A program made the translations under genes and the position numbers. Of a stretch of DNA of 64,000 bases, positions 39,390 to 48,412 are shown piece after piece. The DNA lies in NCBI RefSeq assembly GCF_002797355.1, contig NZ_KZ454940.1, forward strand, positions 558,001 to 622,000. The letters are read 5' to 3'. Every line of letters starts with the position of its first letter. Within the stretch, counting starts at the first letter, position 1. This stretch comes from Bacillus xiapuensis (GTDB lineage: Bacteria > Bacillota > Bacilli > Bacillales > Domibacillaceae). The notes under the pieces were generated by a model. That model saw nothing but the letters and a program-made list of their open reading frames with translations, was not told the origin of the DNA and did not search any database.

Positions 39390-39565
39390 TCTAAAAAACC
39401 AAAGGTATAAGCGGGAGACCGCGGCCTCGGGCAGGTGACAAAGATGCTCTGACAGCAGCCTTTGTTCTGTTTTTCAATAGCGGAGAAGGAAAGAAACCCC
39501 GCTGCTTATATTTGCAGCAGCAAGCAAACGGAATAAAGGGATGCACAAAAGTCCCTCGCTGCATA
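39390..39565. other. Intergenic region with dispersed-repeat copy
   Basis: No gene. 39455-39508 carries a copy of the TTTGTTCT...AGCGG...AAAGAAACCCCGCTGCTT repeat. Confidence 0.5.
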
Positions 39566-39603
39566 AAAAAGCGCATAGCAGAAAGCAGCGCTTCCTGCTA
39601 TGC
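39566..39603 (-). terminator. Terminator of selO
   Basis: Arms GCATAGCAG (39573-39581) and CTGCTATGC (39595-39603). On the minus strand followed by T6. Confidence 0.8.
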
Positions 39604-39617
39604 AGCTTCTTCGCTAA

Positions 39618-41072
39618 TTAAGTGCCGCAGTAGGTGACATAAGGAATTGTTGGATCTGGCACATCAGCATATTTCTCCTGTTCGGCTGTATGGGCATAGG
39701 GATCGGAAAGCACGCGCAGCAGCCGTTCCATCACACAATAATCGCCCCGCTCGACTGCCGCTTCCAGCGCTTCTTCCACGCGCTGATTTCGCGGAATCAC
39801 CGCAGGATTACTGTTTTTCATCAGCTCGCGGGAGGATGGCTTTGACCGCTCCTGCCTCGCCTGCCAGCGTTCCCTCCACTGAACGAATTCCTCACTTTCA
39901 AACAGGCTGGAACCTTCCAGCCTATGGAAGGTCAACGCACGAAAGGTGTTCGTATAGTCTGCCCGATGCTTCTCCATCATATGCAGCAAATCCTGAATAA
40001 GCGCTTGATCCTCCCGCTCTTCATTGCTGATCCCAAGCTTCGCTCTCATTCCGGAAAGCCAATGAGCTTGATACAAATCCTGAAATGCGGATATCTCTGC
40101 CTGCGCCAGTTCGATCGCTTTCTCCTGCTCTTCATGCAGCAGCGGCAGCAGTGTTTCAGCAAAGCGCGCCAAATTCCATCCGGCGATCCCAGGCTGGTTG
40201 CCATAGGCATAGCGTCCCTGGATATCAATGGAACTGAACACGGTTTTGGGATCATACCTATCCATAAAGGCGCAAGGGCCATAATCTATCGTTTCTCCGC
40301 TGATGGTCATATTATCGGTATTCATCACACCGTGAACAAAACCGACGAGCTGCCATTTGGCAACCAGCTCTGCCTGCCGCTTAATCACCTCTCTCAGCAA
40401 GGAAAGATAACGGTTCTCATTTTTTTCAGCTTCCGGATAATGGCGCTTCAATGTGTAATCAGCCAGCGCCCGCAGATCTTCCTCCGTTCCCCAATGAGCG
40501 GCATACTGAAATGTGCCAACCCGCAAATGACTGGCGGCCACTCGGGTCAATACGGCACCGGGCAGCCCCGTTTCACGGTAGACCCTTTCCCCGGTCATCA
40601 CCACCGCCAGACTGCGGGTCGTCGGAATCCCGAGGGCATGCATCGCTTCGCTGATGATGTATTCACGCAGCATCGGTCCAAGCGCCGCCCGGCCGTCTCC
40701 CCCGCGAGAGAATGGCGTTCTTCCCGCTCCTTTCAGCTGAATATCCACCCTGTCTCCTTGAGGAGAGACCTGCTCGCCTAATAGCACGGCACGGCCGTCC
40801 CCCAGCATAGTGAAATGGCCAAATTGATGTCCGGCATAGGCTTGCGCGAGCGGCTCCGCACCTTCCGGAATGATATTCCCGGCAAGCACACCCGCTCCCT
40901 CTTCACCCTGCAGCGCCTCTGCATGCAAGCCGAGAGAAGACGCCAGCGAATCATTTATCAAGACGAGCTTCGGCGAACGGACAGGCGCTGGATTAGTCCG
41001 TGAATAGAACACTCCCGGCAGACTGGCATAACTGTTATCGAAATTCCATCCAAATTCATTATTTTTGCTCAT
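39618..41072 (-). CDS. selO: Protein adenylyltransferase SelO (YdiU family)
   Basis: 484 residues, pseudokinase-fold enzyme that transfers AMP from ATP to Ser/Thr/Tyr of target proteins; linked to redox stress in other organisms. Motifs: [23 protein letters not shown] (nucleotide loop), [24 protein letters not shown], and [25 protein letters not shown] with the metal-binding Asn/Asp. The C-terminal YVTYCGT keeps the conserved Cys at the place of the eukaryotic selenocysteine region. AAAAAGGAG lies upstream of the ATG. Monocistronic with its own terminator. Confidence 0.94.
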   Translation of the reverse strand: MSKNNEFGWNFDNSYASLPGVFYSRTNPAPVRSPKLVLINDSLASSLGLHAEALQGEEGAGVLAGNIIPEGAEPLAQAYAGHQFGHFTMLGDGRAVLLGEQVSPQGDRVDIQLKGAGRTPFSRGGDGRAALGPMLREYIISEAMHALGIPTTRSLAVVMTGERVYRETGLPGAVLTRVAASHLRVGTFQYAAHWGTEEDLRALADYTLKRHYPEAEKNENRYLSLLREVIKRQAELVAKWQLVGFVHGVMNTDNMTISGETIDYGPCAFMDRYDPKTVFSSIDIQGRYAYGNQPGIAGWNLARFAETLLPLLHEEQEKAIELAQAEISAFQDLYQAHWLSGMRAKLGISNEEREDQALIQDLLHMMEKHRADYTNTFRALTFHRLEGSSLFESEEFVQWRERWQARQERSKPSSRELMKNSNPAVIPRNQRVEEALEAAVERGDYCVMERLLRVLSDPYAHTAEQEKYADVPDPTIPYVTYCGT

Positions 41073-41105
41073 AGCTTCTCCTTTTTGATAATTTTAAGCC
41101 TTTTT

Positions 41106-41215
41106 CATTCATCCCGCATGTAAGCTCCCTCTTCCAAAATGAAACGGGAAAGCAAAAGCCTGATTGGAAGATCACAAGGCTCTTAAATGCCCATTGGTTC
41201 GGCTCAGCCCGATAC
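41106..41215 (-). repeat. Dispersed repeat copy in the selO leader
   Basis: Read on the minus strand it aligns with 62330-62420: GTGATCTTCC, then GGCTTTTGCTTTCCC, CATTTTGGAAGAGGGAGCTT and ACATGCGGGAT. No coding potential. Confidence 0.5.
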
Positions 41216-41703
41216 AGAGGACAAACGTGCTTCCATTTTCATTCTTCTTTTCAGCAGCGCAGCGGGGGAGGAAAGAAACTCCGCTGCTTGCAAGGTCCCT
41301 TTATTGGCCAATGCTCTCCCCTTTTATCACAGTGCGTTGCCTCTGTCTGACTCTACCTGTTATTATACCCGCTGCGCGGAGGGCTACGCATCACCAGCAA
41401 CTCGAAGCAGCTATTTCGGAAAATTTTTATCCAATTAAAAGAAGGCAGGTTTTACGCTTTTGATTAACCTGTGAATACTCACACTCACCACCCCTTCCCT
41501 GATCCAAATCGCTATCATCTATGCCTGGCACAGGGCAGATGCAAAGAATCCTGCTCCGTATGCACTTAAACTGATCTCGTCAGAACCTTCCCTCTTCCAT
41601 ACAGCCGCTGCTCCTCATTTGATCCGTCTGCCGCCTTTTTCCGCGTCAGCTGGCACGCCCTGTTCGAATTGAAATAGAGAATCGAATCCATCTCATCTTT
41701 CTC
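41216..41703. other. Intergenic region, second repeat type
   Basis: 41235-41290 holds a plus-strand copy of the TTCTTCTTTTCA..AGCGGGGGAGGAAAGAAACTCCGCTGCTT repeat. Small ORFs here lack ribosome sites. Nothing else seen. Confidence 0.45.
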
Positions 41704-41734
41704 TTGAACCTCTAGTTACGTAAGCTCTTATAAT
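41704..41734 (+). promoter_or_regulatory. MerR-type promoter with 19-bp spacer
   Basis: TTGAAC (41704-41709), a 19-base spacer containing the palindrome TTACGTAA, and TATAAT (41729-41734). The overlong spacer is the hallmark of MerR-activated promoters; it lies 30 bases before the MerR gene. Confidence 0.65.
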
Positions 41735-41763
41735 GAAGCTATACCTTTAAGGGAGGGATTTGA

Positions 41764-42525
41764 TTGAAAGAAGATCTTATGTACTCTATTGGAAAGTTTT
41801 CTGAAAAGACAGGGGTATCTATCCGGACCTTGCATTATTATGATGAGATCGGTCTCTTAGAACCGAAAAAGCATCCGACTTCCGGCCACCGCCTCTATAC
41901 GCATCAGGATCTCCTCACTTTGCAAAAAATTTTAAGCCTGAAGTTTCTCGGATATGAATTGAATGACATTGCCGCGTTACTGCACGAATCAAGCTTTACC
42001 ATGGATTTGAATGAAACGCTGCTCCTGCATTTACAGGCATTAGAAAGAGAAAAAGAACAGATTGAGCAATCCATCACCGCCATTAAAAGGGTTATTGCCT
42101 TACTGAAGGAGGAGGGAGAAGTGGACAGTGCTGTCTTGTTCTCCTTGCTTCACAGCATCCACACAGAAAAGGTTCAGAAAGAATGGATGCAAAAGCATAT
42201 GCCGCCAGAGATAATCAAAAAGCTGGAAGTAAAATCGGAGGAAGAACGAATTTCCTTGGACCGAACCTTTATTCAATTAGCGAAGCAAGTCAAGCAATTA
42301 TACGGAAGACCTGCCGAAGATCCAAAGGTTCAAGAAATGATTCAAACATATTTGCAAGCCTCCTTTGCTTATCTCGGCGAGGACTTAATAGAAAAGCTGG
42401 CGGAGATGAATGTGGAAGAATTGGACATCCAAGAGTGGGAAGAAATGACCCCTGTCCCGTTCACAGAGGATGAACAGCAGTGGCTCTATAAAGCGATCGG
42501 CTATCATATGAATAAACCCGAATAG
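41764..42525 (+). CDS. MerR-family transcriptional regulator
   Basis: 253 residues. Winged-helix MerR domain YSIGKFSEKTGVSIRTLHYYDEIGLLEPKK...GHRLYTHQDL, a coiled-coil dimer helix (residues ~75-110), and a ~130-residue C-terminal helical domain resembling TipAS-type drug-binding domains. Start TTG at 41764, six bases after GGGAGGG; an ATG five codons later lacks a good site. Likely autoregulated from the 19-bp-spacer promoter. No obvious target follows on the same strand. The effector is unknown. Confidence 0.88.
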   Translation: MKEDLMYSIGKFSEKTGVSIRTLHYYDEIGLLEPKKHPTSGHRLYTHQDLLTLQKILSLKFLGYELNDIAALLHESSFTMDLNETLLLHLQALEREKEQIEQSITAIKRVIALLKEEGEVDSAVLFSLLHSIHTEKVQKEWMQKHMPPEIIKKLEVKSEEERISLDRTFIQLAKQVKQLYGRPAEDPKVQEMIQTYLQASFAYLGEDLIEKLAEMNVEELDIQEWEEMTPVPFTEDEQQWLYKAIGYHMNKPE

Positions 42526-42628
42526 ATCCGGCCAATTCATAAGCGCTAGTTGGCAGCATGGCGGAAAACCTTTTCAACGAAAGGCGTTCCTTTTCAATTT
42601 AGGAAAAGGAAGTGTACCTGCAAACAGC

Positions 42629-42660
42629 GGGGGATGAAGACATCCCCCGCTGTTTGCTCT
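42629..42660 (+). terminator. Terminator-like hairpin after the MerR gene
   Basis: Arms AAACAGCGGGGGATG and CATCCCCCGCTGTTT around a short loop (about 42629-42659). The T tract is weak, so termination strength is uncertain. AAACAGCGGG also starts other repeat-like hairpins in the window. Confidence 0.6.
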
Positions 42661-42698
42661 CCGTTCCATTGTCCTGCAGCAGCCCTTTCTCTTCCCTC

Positions 42699-43640
42699 TT
42701 ATAAAGATTCTGCTTTCTTCATAAACTGTATCGTTTTCTTTAGCCCTTGGTCATAGGGTGTTTGCGGCAGCGGGCCGATTTCTTTTTCGTATGCTTCACC
42801 GGAAAGAATGACGGGCTGTTCATACAAATACATCATTTCCACCACTTCTTTCATTTCTTTGTTAAAGAGGGACAGAAGGCGAATCATCCCTTTATTTACT
42901 TGAAAAAAAGAATGTGAATGTCCAGTGATCTCCTCTAAAAGCGTTCGCAATTCATGACCGCTGATCGTTCCCGCTCCAGGAATGTTCCAGCATCTGCCGT
43001 AGGCTGTTTCATGGCGCGATAATTCGATAAGCGCCTTCGCGCCATCAGGGGTATAAATAAACTCTCGCTGCTTGGACATATCCCCTACATACACAGCTCT
43101 CTTATTCTGAATGCCATTTTTCAAGGTGGAATGCATAACTGTACTGATGGCGTTCGGCCCATAAAAGTCAGGAAAATGAGCGCGAACAGCAGGTATGCCA
43201 GATCGCGAAATAAGTTCTTCCGCCTGTAAGCGCAGGCGCCCCTTTTTCGTATGCGGCTGCTTTGGAGCCTTTTCATTGATCCTGCCTTCATGACCTTGTC
43301 CATAGGCATATATATTATCGGCAATCGCCAGCCTGCAATGCTGGCTCGCTGCCGTCTCAATGATATTTCTCGTCATCCGCTCCAAATGACTTTGCCACAT
43401 AGGATACGGAATGTTCACCGCATGATAGATGACATCTGCTCCTTCAGCCGCTTGAAGCAAATCATCAAGCCGAAAGACATCTCCCGCTCTGACCTCCACA
43501 TGAGGCATAGCGGAAAACAGAGCATCCAGCTTTTCTTTTGTTCTCGCAAAAGCGATCGTTTCTATCCCTTGCTTATTCAATTCTTCAACAATGGCATATC
43601 CCATTCCACCTGACGCGCCTGCGACCAAGGCTTTCTTCAT
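42699..43640 (-). CDS. NAD(P)-dependent epimerase/SDR-like oxidoreductase
   Basis: 313 residues. Extended SDR fold: KALVAGASGGMGYAIVEEL (GxxGGxG dinucleotide loop), adenine-side Asp in AGDVFRLDDLL, and YAYGQGHEGRI in the region of the YxxxK active site, where a lysine follows later (KAPKQPHTKKG). The substrate is unknown. GGAGGTG lies seven bases before the ATG at 43640; the earlier in-frame start at 43667 overlaps an operator. It lies downstream of the TetR gene, and both have the same 17-bp operator in front, so the TetR protein most likely represses it. Confidence 0.85.
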   Translation of the reverse strand: MKKALVAGASGGMGYAIVEELNKQGIETIAFARTKEKLDALFSAMPHVEVRAGDVFRLDDLLQAAEGADVIYHAVNIPYPMWQSHLERMTRNIIETAASQHCRLAIADNIYAYGQGHEGRINEKAPKQPHTKKGRLRLQAEELISRSGIPAVRAHFPDFYGPNAISTVMHSTLKNGIQNKRAVYVGDMSKQREFIYTPDGAKALIELSRHETAYGRCWNIPGAGTISGHELRTLLEEITGHSHSFFQVNKGMIRLLSLFNKEMKEVVEMMYLYEQPVILSGEAYEKEIGPLPQTPYDQGLKKTIQFMKKAESL

Positions 43641-43658
43641 CTGATCCACCTCCGAATT

Positions 43659-43675
43659 ATTAACCACCGGTCAAT
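43659..43675. promoter_or_regulatory. TetR operator copy 1
   Basis: On the minus strand ATTGACCGGTGGTTAAT, a quasi-palindrome just before the SDR ribosome site; differs from copy 2 at two central bases. Confidence 0.7.
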
Positions 43676-43691
43676 AAAATCCCAAAAAAAA

Positions 43692-44267
43692 TTAATCGTG
43701 CCGTATGGCTTTTAATAAAAATTTTACATGAGCTTGAGCCAGCTCCTCCACATCCGCCATCGTTTGTCCGCTGCGGCAGTACATAGTCACAAAGCCGTGA
43801 AGGCTAAGAAACAGCAGCCATGTGTCTTTCAGTGTAACTTGTCCCGGACACAGCTCTCTAATAGCAGCCGCAAACCGCTCATAGCTCGCATCTGGCGCAT
43901 TTTCTGTATATCTTTTTAGCTCTTTGTCTTGAATTAAAAACATGATTTCATAATCGCTTTGATTCGTCATGCCGTACTCGATGAACCCGAGAAGCACGTT
44001 TTCCAGCTTTTCCTCAGCGGAAAGCGAAGAAGCCATAACCTCCTCAAGCATTTCATTCAGACTAGAAAAATTGGCTTCTACTAAGGCGAAAAATAGCGCT
44101 GCTTTGTTTTTAAAGTGGTAATAAATAGCTCCGTGACTATAATTTAATTTTTTGGCTATTTGACGCATGGAAGTGTGCCGATAGCCATTCTCTATAAATA
44201 AATCTCTGGCCGCCTCCATAATCATTTCCCGTGTTAATTCCTGTTCTACTGCTTTTCTTGGTGACAT
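43692..44267 (-). CDS. TetR-family repressor
   Basis: 191 residues. N-terminal HTH: LTREMIMEAARDLFIENGYRHTSMRQIAKKLNYSHGAIYYHFKNK. The C-terminal ligand/dimer domain is not assignable to a subfamily. The ATG at 44267 (MSPRKAVEQ) is chosen because GAGGG lies eight bases upstream; an ATG two codons earlier is too close. It is preceded by a 17-bp operator also found before the SDR gene, which indicates autorepression and repression of its neighbour. Confidence 0.9.
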   Translation of the reverse strand: MSPRKAVEQELTREMIMEAARDLFIENGYRHTSMRQIAKKLNYSHGAIYYHFKNKAALFFALVEANFSSLNEMLEEVMASSLSAEEKLENVLLGFIEYGMTNQSDYEIMFLIQDKELKRYTENAPDASYERFAAAIRELCPGQVTLKDTWLLFLSLHGFVTMYCRSGQTMADVEELAQAHVKFLLKAIRHD

Positions 44268-44284
44268 TTTCATAACCCTCTTTT

Positions 44285-44301
44285 ATTGACCATTGGTTAA
44301 T
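44285..44301. promoter_or_regulatory. TetR operator copy 2
   Basis: ATTGACCATTGGTTAAT, immediately upstream of the TetR gene ribosome site. Same outer bases as copy 1. Confidence 0.7.
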
Positions 44302-44619
44302 TACACTGTATCTCATCCTTCCCCGGTCGTCAAGTAAGAAGGGAAGAAATGACAGCCCATTTCACCATAAAATGGACCTCCAGTTCTTTCACCCCGCTGA
44401 TGAAAAGGCAGCATCTTTGCCCCCTGCACCGTAACCGTACAGGCTCGAACGAAAGGATCGTCGCATAGACCACTCCATTGTCCTGCGGTAGCTTGCATGC
44501 GGAATAAATCTTAGCAGCGGTTTTCGGAGCAATGCTATATTCTGCACAAGCCTAAGCTCAGCATACGCGAATAACGCCGCATCTTTGAACTCCCCTGGGC
44601 AGCCTTAAGTGCAGGGATT
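44302..44619. other. Intergenic region, partial repeat copy
   Basis: No gene. 44440-44510 resembles the end of the dispersed element seen at 48320-48445 and 62334-62420 (CTCCATT..CTGCGG, then AGCTTGCATGCGG). Confidence 0.4.
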
Positions 44620-46008
44620 TTAAATGATCATTGGGGAGAGCATAACAGAACATGCGGGCTTCACCCAGCTGCCCCGAGGCTTATGAGCCTGCACGCTCCC
44701 TTCCTTATAGACTAAGCGGCCTCGGCTGAAAGTGCCGACGACCCGGCACGGAAATGTATGGCCCATGTATAGGCTCTGCTTATGCTTGGCATAAAAGTTC
44801 TCTTCGGTCACTGAATGAGATTCTTCTAATGTGAAGATGGCCAGATCGGCGTCCATTCCTTCTGCAATCTTTCCTTTCCGCTTTGAAAGACCGAACCTTT
44901 CCGCCGGAGCGGATGCTGTCCATTTCGCAATGTTCTCCAGCGGAATATGATGCCGCATAGCTAGTTCAATCATCGACATGAATGAAAATTGTCCGCCGCT
45001 GATTCCGCCCCAAGCTTGAAATAGAGAGTGAACAGCCGGGTCTTTTAAGTCATAAGGGCAAGGGGAATGATCCGAAGCAATCATATCAAATTGATGACCG
45101 GCCAACAGAGAGAGTAATTTCTGCTGCTCTTCCCTTTTCCTTAGCGGCGGAGCGCATTTAGCGACCGGTCCCCGTTCCCTCAAAGATTGATGGTGAAACA
45201 GCAAATAATGCGGACAGGTTTCAACTGTGATATCCATTCCCTTTTGTTTGGACTCTTCAATTTTTTCTATGGCTTTCGCCGAGCTGATATGGACAAAGTG
45301 AAGCGGGCAGCCTGTAAGCTCTGCATAGTAAATCGCCCGTGCTACTGCTTCCGTTTCGGCAATGATTGGACGCGTTTCTAAATAATCATCCGCTCCGCCT
45401 CTGCCCTCCTTTTCCTTCTTTTCTGTCAGCCAGCTGGTTATGGCCGCACTTTCCGAGTGAAGAGCTAGAACTTTGTTCAGCTTCGCAATGATTTTCATGC
45501 CGCTTAATAATGTCTTGTCATCGACCGCCTTAAACTCTTCATTTCCTGTTGCGGAGAGAAACGCTTTAAAGCCTATCACACCTGACTCAGCGAGCCCTTC
45601 AAGCTCCTTTTCATTTCCGGGCACCATCCCGCCCCATAAGGCGAAATCAACAAAGGATTTTTCCTCTCCCAACGCCGCTTTTTGATGTAGCGCCTCTTGA
45701 TTAATAATGGGAGGAATCCCGTTTAAGGGCATATCAAAATAAGTAGTGCATCCTCCTGCGGCCATCATCATTGACCCTGTATGGAACCCTTCCCAATGCT
45801 CTCTCCCCGGCTCATTGAAATGAACATGCACATCAATCATGCCCGGAAAAACATGTTGGTTCCTCGCATCCCATTGTAAGTCCGCTTCGCCTGTTAAGCC
45901 GCTTTTAATAACCGCAATTTTTCCATCCTTAATGCCAATGTCGGTTTCCGTTACTCCCGCAGGAAGAACGGCTTTCCCATTCTTAATGATGACATCGAAA
46001 TGCCCCAT
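44620..46008 (-). CDS. pucH: Allantoinase
   Basis: 462 residues, cyclic amidohydrolase family. Metal-binding HVHFNEPGREHWEGF, carbamylated-lysine region GVIGFKAFLSATG, histidines in ALHSESAA and FVHISSAKA, and metal Asp in IASDHSPCP. It opens the allantoin ring to allantoate. The ATG at 46008 is chosen because GGGGAG lies six bases upstream; the ATG at 46014 abuts the ribosome site. Last gene of the minus-strand puc arm, about 100 bases after the FAA-hydrolase-family gene. Presumably under PucR control. Confidence 0.93.
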   Translation of the reverse strand: MGHFDVIIKNGKAVLPAGVTETDIGIKDGKIAVIKSGLTGEADLQWDARNQHVFPGMIDVHVHFNEPGREHWEGFHTGSMMMAAGGCTTYFDMPLNGIPPIINQEALHQKAALGEEKSFVDFALWGGMVPGNEKELEGLAESGVIGFKAFLSATGNEEFKAVDDKTLLSGMKIIAKLNKVLALHSESAAITSWLTEKKEKEGRGGADDYLETRPIIAETEAVARAIYYAELTGCPLHFVHISSAKAIEKIEESKQKGMDITVETCPHYLLFHHQSLRERGPVAKCAPPLRKREEQQKLLSLLAGHQFDMIASDHSPCPYDLKDPAVHSLFQAWGGISGGQFSFMSMIELAMRHHIPLENIAKWTASAPAERFGLSKRKGKIAEGMDADLAIFTLEESHSVTEENFYAKHKQSLYMGHTFPCRVVGTFSRGRLVYKEGSVQAHKPRGSWVKPACSVMLSPMII

Positions 46009-46106
46009 GCCCATCTCCCCTTTCCATTCAACTTGCCTGCCGATTATTGAGAAACTTCAAACTTTCCACATTCCGCTTTCAGCAAAATCCGGCGCTTAGC
46101 TGAAGC

Positions 46107-46982
46107 CTATGCAAACGGAACGGCTTCTGATACGGGATTTTGCAAAGGCTTCAGCCCGCGAATACGGCATTCCGCGACATCCCCATCACGGATCACCGCA
46201 GATCCTGGTGTTCCGGTGATTAGCACATCACCGGGATGCAAGGTCATGATGCGCGAAAAAAACGACACAAGCCAATATGGCGGATACATCATATTGTCCA
46301 CGACATTACAGTGGAGGACCTCTCCATTCAATACAGTCTCTACCGCAACATCCCCTAAGTGCGGAAATTCGTCCGCCGTTACCAAACACGGGCCAAAGCT
46401 AAAGAATGTATCAAAGCTTTTCGAGCGCTGCAAATAACGGGGATTCTTAGCGTGAATATCCTTTGCCGTCACATCTAACGCAGCCGTAAAACCAGCAACA
46501 GCACGGCGCGCCTCTTCTTCCCCCGCCTCTTTGCACGTCTCTCCAATAATGATGCCAAGCTCCGCTTCTGCCGTTACTCGACCGGCCTGAGAAGGCAGCA
46601 TAACCGTCTCTTCCGGGCCAATTAAACTGGTGGCGGGCTTCATAAAAATCACCGGCTCTTCCTCCGGAGGCCTGCCGGACAGCTCCAGCGCCTTCTCCCT
46701 ATAATTCATGCCGACACCGAGGATTTTTCCAGGATTGCGGTAAAGCGGTGCGTATGCTGCTTCCTCAGCCAAAAGGGAGGGGAGGTCCTTTAACCCCTGT
46801 TCTCCTTCTTTTTGATACCAGCTGTTTATCTCGGCTAATTGCTGTTTTTGCAGAATCTCATAAAGATCCTCAGCCCAGTTTTTTCCTTGCTGTTCATTAA
46901 TCGTTTCCACCGCAAACATGCGGTTTCCGGAAATAATAGCTGCGGTTTCCTTGCCTTTTACTTTAACGGTTGCCAGTTTCAT
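46107..46982 (-). CDS. Fumarylacetoacetate hydrolase family protein
   Basis: 291 residues. The FAH C-terminal domain is clear: ILGVGMNYREKALELSG, VIFMKPATSLIGPEETV, AEAELGIIIGETC (metal-binding Glu), DVTAKDIHAKNPRYLQRSKSFDTFFSFGPCLV and GDVLITGTPGSAV. Such enzymes hydrolyse C-C bonds or hydrate/decarboxylate small keto acids. AAAGGAG precedes the ATG at 46982. Sitting between allantoinase and an amidase, it may act on a product of ureidoglycine/oxalurate breakdown; automatic annotations sometimes call such genes ureidoglycolate lyase. The reaction is inference. Confidence 0.88.
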   Translation of the reverse strand: MKLATVKVKGKETAAIISGNRMFAVETINEQQGKNWAEDLYEILQKQQLAEINSWYQKEGEQGLKDLPSLLAEEAAYAPLYRNPGKILGVGMNYREKALELSGRPPEEEPVIFMKPATSLIGPEETVMLPSQAGRVTAEAELGIIIGETCKEAGEEEARRAVAGFTAALDVTAKDIHAKNPRYLQRSKSFDTFFSFGPCLVTADEFPHLGDVAVETVLNGEVLHCNVVDNMMYPPYWLVSFFSRIMTLHPGDVLITGTPGSAVIRDGDVAECRIRGLKPLQNPVSEAVPFA

Positions 46983-47063
46983 GCCGCTTCTCCTTTGTTC
47001 ACTTATTTTCAAGCTTTCAAGCCTTCTCGGCTAAAAGGATGCATATGATCCTTCACTCTTGCC

Positions 47064-48235
47064 CTATCCTGTTTGTAAAAACTCATTCGCCCAGCGCAGC
47101 AGCTTCAAGTCTTGGCCGCGATTAGCGATAAGTGATAAGCCGACCGGAAGCCCCGTTGTCTCCGCTAAAGGAAGCGTCATCTGCGGCAAACCGGCTAAGC
47201 CGGCAATGCAGGAAAGCTGCATCACTTTGGAACGGTATTGTTCCGCTTCCTCTCCCTGCAAATGAAGAAGCGGGGCTGCACCGGGCGCCGTGGGAATCAC
47301 CAGCAACCATCCTCTCCTAAAAGGCATGAAACCGATTGGCAGATCTGTTCCTTCAACTGGCGGTGAGCAATCCCTTCACTTGCTTTCAACGTACTTGCCC
47401 ATTGAAATCTTTCCTTTATACCAGGTCCAAATGCCGGCTTTTCCTCTCGTATCCATTCGCCATGCTCATTCCAAGCTTCTAATCCCTGAATGATCCGAAA
47501 GGAAGCGGACCATCGAGCCAATCCCGCCTCGGAAAGCTCCTTCCATTCGCTGTGGCCAGCCGCCTCCTCTAAAGCAGGTATAAAAGCGCCCAAAGTTGCT
47601 TTCGTTTCGTAATCCAGCAACTTCCACGCCTCTTTTTCTAAAAATAATCTATTGAATTCCCCTTCCGGACTTTGGCCACTTAAGAGAAGGGAACCGACTG
47701 TAAGCATTAACTCCGGCTCTCTCGCCATCCAGCCGACCGTATCAAAACTTTTCGCCAACGGAATCACTCCTTCCGCCGCAACGGCCCCATGCGTCGGCCG
47801 AAATCCAAATATTCCGCAATAAGAAGAAGGGATGCGAACAGATCCTCCTGTATCGGTTCCTAGAGCAAAGTCTACTAGTCCTGAAGAAACTGCCACCGCT
47901 GAACCGCTGGAAGACCCGCCTGGAATCCGATCGGGCGCCTTCGGATTGACGGGCGTGCCATAATGAATATTCTCGCCATTCAAGCTGTACATCAGCTCAT
48001 CTGTATGCGCCGTTCCCTTCAGCACCGCTCCTTGCTTCAGCAGACGGTCAATCACCGGTGCATGCCGGACGGCAGGGCCGTGTGTCCGCAGCCAATCTGG
48101 ATTCCCGGCTCCGCTCGTGTAAGAGGCGATGGCAAATACATCTTTCACAGTAAAGGTTAAACCGTCTAATTGCCCTGTACCTGTTGGTTCAATGACCAAA
48201 TCCTTGTTGGCTAATGCGTTCCACGTATCCTTCAT
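47064..48235 (-). pseudogene. Amidase-signature enzyme broken by a -1 frameshift
   Basis: Two overlapping frames make one amidase of ~390 residues. The first (48235 to 47297) holds the Ser-cisSer-Lys triad: Lys in LTFTVKDVFAI, PGGSSSGSAVAV and LGTDTGGSVRIPSSYCGIFG. It ends GEDGCW-stop. The second (to 47064) carries on with LLVIPTAPGAAPLLHLQG and the usual C-terminus. One extra base, for instance in the GG of GAGGATGG near 47316, would restore EDGLLVIPTAPG. The N-terminal part keeps the triad but lacks ~85 residues. In a puc operon it might hydrolyse a ureido or oxamide intermediate. Real mutation and sequencing error cannot be told apart here. Confidence 0.75.
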
Positions 48236-48412
48236 TACAAGCCTCCTAAATGAACGTTTTTGTTTGGTCCAGCCGCCTGTACAGAATCAGCACCACCGCA
48301 CTCTCAGGAGCGGTCCCGCTGCAGCGCCCTTGTTATCGGCACTGTACAGGAGCGAACGAACCGGATCTCCCGCTTGGGCTCTTGCTTCCCTGCCTCCATT
48401 CCTGAAGGGGGC
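48236..48412. other. Intergenic region with dispersed element
   Basis: Between pucG and the amidase. Together with the pucG 3' end (to ~48445) it carries a plus-strand element similar to 62334-62420: GGGCTCTTGCTTCCC, CTCCATTCCTGAAG, ACGGCAGCTTGCAGG. Confidence 0.45.

Noticed and set aside
39924-40781. 285-codon plus-strand ORF opposite selO
   Set aside because: Antisense shadow of selO; no family resemblance.
44285-44301. Possible PucR box (CCATTGGTTAA resembles WWWCNTTGGTTAA)
   Set aside because: The motif is part of a palindrome repeated before the SDR gene and abuts tetR, so a TetR operator explains it better. The WWW positions do not match.
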